From NCBI GenBank assembly GCA_900546715.1, contig UREA01000003.1:19016-83015 (forward strand): a stretch of 64,000 nt of DNA. Direction: 5' to 3'. This stretch comes from an uncultured Mycoplasmatota bacterium. Lineage in GTDB: Bacteria; Bacillota_I; Bacilli_A; RF39; UBA660. Both the position numbers and the translations under genes were made by a program. Numbering within the stretch: position 1 is the stretch's first letter; each line of letters starts with the position of its first letter. Under the pieces are notes generated by a model that ran no database searches, was not told the DNA's origin, and saw nothing but the letters and a program-made list of their open reading frames with translations. Positions 60,978-64,000 of this stretch are shown here, one piece after another.

Positions 60978-63788
60978 TTAGACCACCAAACGAATTGGAT
61001 CAGATTGTGTTCCAGATCCAAAAGCATATTGGACATTGGAATTAAGGTAAAAACAAGGACGAACTACAGACGAATCAGTCACATTCTTAGCCAAGATAAA
61101 GCCTAAATACACATTGAAAGTAGCGAGATAATCCTCCAAAACACTGCTGGAATCACCAGAAACTCGCGAAATAGTCCATTCGTCAGAAACCATATATAAC
61201 CAATTATTTCTACTTGCACCAGCATAGTGGCTTAAATTTGTTGACCAATAACTTGGGCTTGCTGCGTATCCATAATCACTTACATACATTAATCCTATCC
61301 TCATACTATCTGTAGTATTATTTGAATTGCTACCTACTTCATAATTGTATGCTGTTCTTGGTGTACTTGTTGCATTCTCATATGTCATTCCTCCAACTTT
61401 ATATGCATGTATGGCTATTTTGTTTTGCCATGCACTACTTAAAGCTCCTAAAAATGTCGTGTTTAGTGTACTTCTTATATCTGGTTTTGTACTTGAATTC
61501 CATGTATTGCTTTCACTATCCCATGCATAACTTCCATAACTTGTGCTCTTTATTAATTTTATTTGGTCTCCAAATACTCCGATGATTCTGTATAAATTAT
61601 CACCTGAACATGTTGATGATGTTGAACCAAAACAGACATAATTATTTACTTCATCACTTGCACCGGCATATCTATATGAGTTATCTCCAGCACCGTTAGA
61701 TAAACTACCATTGTGATAATATAGTTTTGTTACATCTGATTCATATGAATTGTAAAAACTTGTTATACAGCTTGCTAAATTATTACCATTACTGCATACA
61801 TCTGCAAGTGTTGGAGCAGATGTTGTAACATTAGTAGTATCTTCATTTGATTTAACACTGCCACTATCTACAACATATACTCTAAAATTATATGTGGTTC
61901 CAGGTGTTAAATTATTAAATGTATAGGTATTACTACTACTTGATACATAACTTGAACCATTATTACTTGAATAATAGTATGTTGATATGCTATTTGAACC
62001 AGCTGTTGCACTAACTGTTAGGGTTACACTACTTGATGTTATATTACTTGTACTTACACTATTTACTACTGGATTTATATATTGCGTTTTAACAGTTGTA
62101 TTACTTACTACAGATTCTCTATTGTTATTATCAATTACTTTTACTTGAACATAAAATGTTGTGTTACTTGTTAAATTATCAAAGGTATAACTATTACTTG
62201 TAGATTCATACCAATTACTGCCATTATCTCTGGAATACATATATTTGGTAATTGTACCATCACCATTACTTGCACTTACATTTATGGTGATACTATTTGT
62301 TGTACTACTTGTACTTACATTACTTATCACTGGTATTTTGTATGCATCTGTTGTTATTTTTATTTCATATGGGGGATTTGTTTCTCTTCCATTTGTATCT
62401 ATAGCCTTTACTTTTATTGTATACTCTGTTTGTTCTGTTAAATTACTAAACACATTGCTTGTTTGGTATGCACCATTATTTATGGAATATTCATAGTGGT
62501 CAATCGCATTTGTTCCATCAGTTCCTGATGGTGTTAATGTTATTGAATTATAAGTTGTTGTATACTCTACATTTGCAATACTTGGCAATATATAAGTTTC
62601 TGTAGATATTGCTTTATAATATTCAGTAGACTCTTTTCCATTACTATCTACTACTTTTATTTTTATTTTATATTCTGTTGTATCATTTAAATTATTAAAT
62701 GTATGAGTATTACTTGTACTTTCTTCCCATGAGTTTCCATTATCTTTACTATACATATATTTACTTATGGTTCCATCTCCACTACTAGCATTAACTGTTA
62801 AAGTTATACTGTTAAGTGTAACACTATGTTCTACACTATCTATTGTTGCTAGATTATATTCACTTGTTGTTATGTTTGTTTCATACACATTTGATTTTAT
62901 ATCATTTGCATCTACTACATAACTATAGATTGTATATTCGGTATTTTCCTTTAAATTCGTAAATTTATAGTTTGGTGTGTCTTCTTCATTGTAACTTACT
63001 TCTTCTTCACTACTTGCTTCTTTTATTCCAAAGTAATACTTTTCGGCCTCTGCTGTTCCATTACTTAAATTTAGCTTTGTATCTACTGAGTTATATGTTG
63101 GACTTGCTTCTACACTTGTTACTTGAACTGGATTATAACTACTCATTTTTTCTTGGGTTAGATAAAGTTTTGCACTAAATGTTTTATTCATATTAGCATT
63201 TTGATTACTATCTAAATTTGCTAAGGTTATTTCGACATTCCATGTTTGAACCTCTGCTATATCTTGGGAATTAATAACATAATCACTTGCTATTAAGAAT
63301 CCTCCGGTACGAGTAGTTATATCAAAACCATTTTCATGATGAACTAATCCTGTTATGTTTTCTAGTTTAGTTCCATTTGGATCTGTTACATTAAGTAGTA
63401 GCTCCGGTGTATGATTTTCAGTTGTATATTCTAAATCATTTGCTTCAATGATTAAGTATATATTATACATGGCTGTTGCTTGATTATCATAATTATTTGG
63501 TATTAATGTTGCTGTTGCATCTGTATCATCTGATAAATCAGACATACCTTGGCCAAAATTTTCTAAGTTGGCATTTATATAAATATCTTTTTCAACATTA
63601 AATATTAAATTATCTACTGTATTAGAAATAATATTCATATTACCACTGATAGAACCTGCACTACTAAATGCAAAGTAAGCATATGTTGCTCCCCCAACAA
63701 ATAATAACAGAGTTATTATTCCTACTAAAATTAATGTTTTAGTTTTGTCTAATTTTAGATTTTTTAAATTAATTTTTTTTAGATTCAT
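60978..63788 (-). CDS. fn3-C: large exported protein with five fibronectin III repeats and variable C-terminus
   Basis: 936 residues from ATG 63788. Helix with a SipW/TasA-type signal (ITLLLFVGGATYAYFAFSS) at about 20-40, a TasA-like beta domain to about 215, then five fibronectin type III repeats of about 88 residues (each ends in EYTIKVKAID or similar). The C-terminal domain is that of fn3-A and fn3-B (YRYAGA, LYRIIGVFG, IGLMYVSDYGYAAS, WTISR ... RPCFYL, GSGTQSDPIR). The segment between WTISR and RP (61062-61163) is longer and unrelated in sequence to the other two. It ends in TAA. Confidence 0.8.
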   Translation of the reverse strand: MNLKKINLKNLKLDKTKTLILVGIITLLLFVGGATYAYFAFSSAGSISGNMNIISNTVDNLIFNVEKDIYINANLENFGQGMSDLSDDTDATATLIPNNYDNQATAMYNIYLIIEANDLEYTTENHTPELLLNVTDPNGTKLENITGLVHHENGFDITTRTGGFLIASDYVINSQDIAEVQTWNVEITLANLDSNQNANMNKTFSAKLYLTQEKMSSYNPVQVTSVEASPTYNSVDTKLNLSNGTAEAEKYYFGIKEASSEEEVSYNEEDTPNYKFTNLKENTEYTIYSYVVDANDIKSNVYETNITTSEYNLATIDSVEHSVTLNSITLTVNASSGDGTISKYMYSKDNGNSWEESTSNTHTFNNLNDTTEYKIKIKVVDSNGKESTEYYKAISTETYILPSIANVEYTTTYNSITLTPSGTDGTNAIDHYEYSINNGAYQTSNVFSNLTEQTEYTIKVKAIDTNGRETNPPYEIKITTDAYKIPVISNVSTSSTTNSITINVSASNGDGTITKYMYSRDNGSNWYESTSNSYTFDNLTSNTTFYVQVKVIDNNNRESVVSNTTVKTQYINPVVNSVSTSNITSSSVTLTVSATAGSNSISTYYYSSNNGSSYVSSSSNTYTFNNLTPGTTYNFRVYVVDSGSVKSNEDTTNVTTSAPTLADVCSNGNNLASCITSFYNSYESDVTKLYYHNGSLSNGAGDNSYRYAGASDEVNNYVCFGSTSSTCSGDNLYRIIGVFGDQIKLIKSTSYGSYAWDSESNTWNSSTKPDIRSTLNTTFLGALSSAWQNKIAIHAYKVGGMTYENATSTPRTAYNYEVGSNSNNTTDSMRIGLMYVSDYGYAASPSYWSTNLSHYAGASRNNWLYMVSDEWTISRVSGDSSSVLEDYLATFNVYLGFILAKNVTDSSVVRPCFYLNSNVQYAFGSGTQSDPIRLVV

Positions 63789-63859
63789 ACACAACTACCA
63801 TCCTTTTTTATTATTATCTTTTTTTGTATTCTTTATTACATTGTTAATATCTTAAATCA

Positions 63860-63916
63860 ATTATAGACAATATTTATCTAAATTGCAATCATTTTGATGT
63901 CATATTAACATCAAAA
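63860..63916 (-). promoter_or_regulatory. fn3-C promoter with upstream palindrome
   Basis: On the minus strand TTGCAA (63883-63888), 17-base spacer, TATAAT (63860-63865). Just upstream lies the dyad TTTTGATGT-N7-ACATCAAAA (63892-63916), related to the TGACATCAAATGTCA dyad in front of fn3-A. Bases 63917-64000 show nothing further. Confidence 0.7.
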
Positions 63917-64000
63917 ACATTTTTGTGAAGTGAAAAAGTAAATTCCAGTTTTAATGTATGCAACCAGAATTTAGTTATTCACATAATTCCAGTTGAATTT

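Overview
The window is AT-rich bacterial DNA from a spore-forming member of the Bacillota, probably an uncultured gut Bacilli/Erysipelotrichia/RF39-like lineage. The sporulation evidence is spoIIGA-sigE and sigG, a SpoIIM-like protein, a YlmC/YmxH-like protein and a YqfQ-like protein. Shine-Dalgarno sequences and LexA boxes are of Gram-positive type. The standard genetic code is in use: TGA ends several genes, and one such stop (35915) is followed at once by an intrinsic terminator. I cannot name a species.

Layout. 1-9 kb: small sporulation-type and HTH genes, a fibronectin-III surface protein (fn3-A) divergent from an XRE regulator, a type II secretion F/PilC-like protein with a prepilin peptidase, a SpoIIM-like protein, mnmA, and anchored proteins of unknown role. 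9-19 kb: an anchored protein, a decayed GT2-GtrA glycosyltransferase, a PAP2 phosphatase, a metallophosphoesterase, a ZIP transporter, a retron whose RNA fold survives but whose reverse transcriptase is broken, pyrG with a candidate attenuator, a C26 amidotransferase and xerD. 18.9-20.1 kb: two paralogous structured RNAs, each with its own promoter and terminator, flank a frameshifted DUF3800 gene. 20-27 kb: rarA, gpsA, tcdA, a probable 6S RNA, a glucosaminidase-like protein and a HerA-like ATPase with two anchored partners. 27-32 kb: fn3-B with a GC-rich 3' end and an unusual leader, rmuC and a DUF4143 ATPase. 32-42 kb: housekeeping and envelope genes (asnB, an LtaS-like enzyme with an in-frame TGA, a CPBP protease, yebC, polysaccharide deacetylase, patatin, SDR, a second ZIP).

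42-52 kb is an accessory-looking block on one strand. It holds small membrane-anchored proteins, a MacB-like ABC transporter, an exported trypsin-like protease, a membrane-bound XRE sensor-like protein and a tandem trio of small XRE regulators, the middle one frameshifted. 52-64 kb returns to core genes: tRNA-Arg(CCT), a UgtP/MGDG-type glycosyltransferase, lexA divergent from a 45-residue SOS-controlled membrane protein, rhomboid, rluD, lspA, ylmC, sigG, sigE, spoIIGA and the largest fibronectin protein (fn3-C).

The main interest lies in four places. First, the three fn3 surface proteins end in a hypervariable segment whose codon pattern resembles diversity-generating retroelement targets. 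Second, there is the DUF3800-linked RNA pair. Third, there is the retron remnant. Fourth, several regulatory signals can be read directly: SOS boxes, the sigG leader hairpin, the pyrG attenuator and short GTGAT leaders. Several genes are visibly decaying (GT2-GtrA, retron RT, DUF3800, XRE, possibly ltaS).
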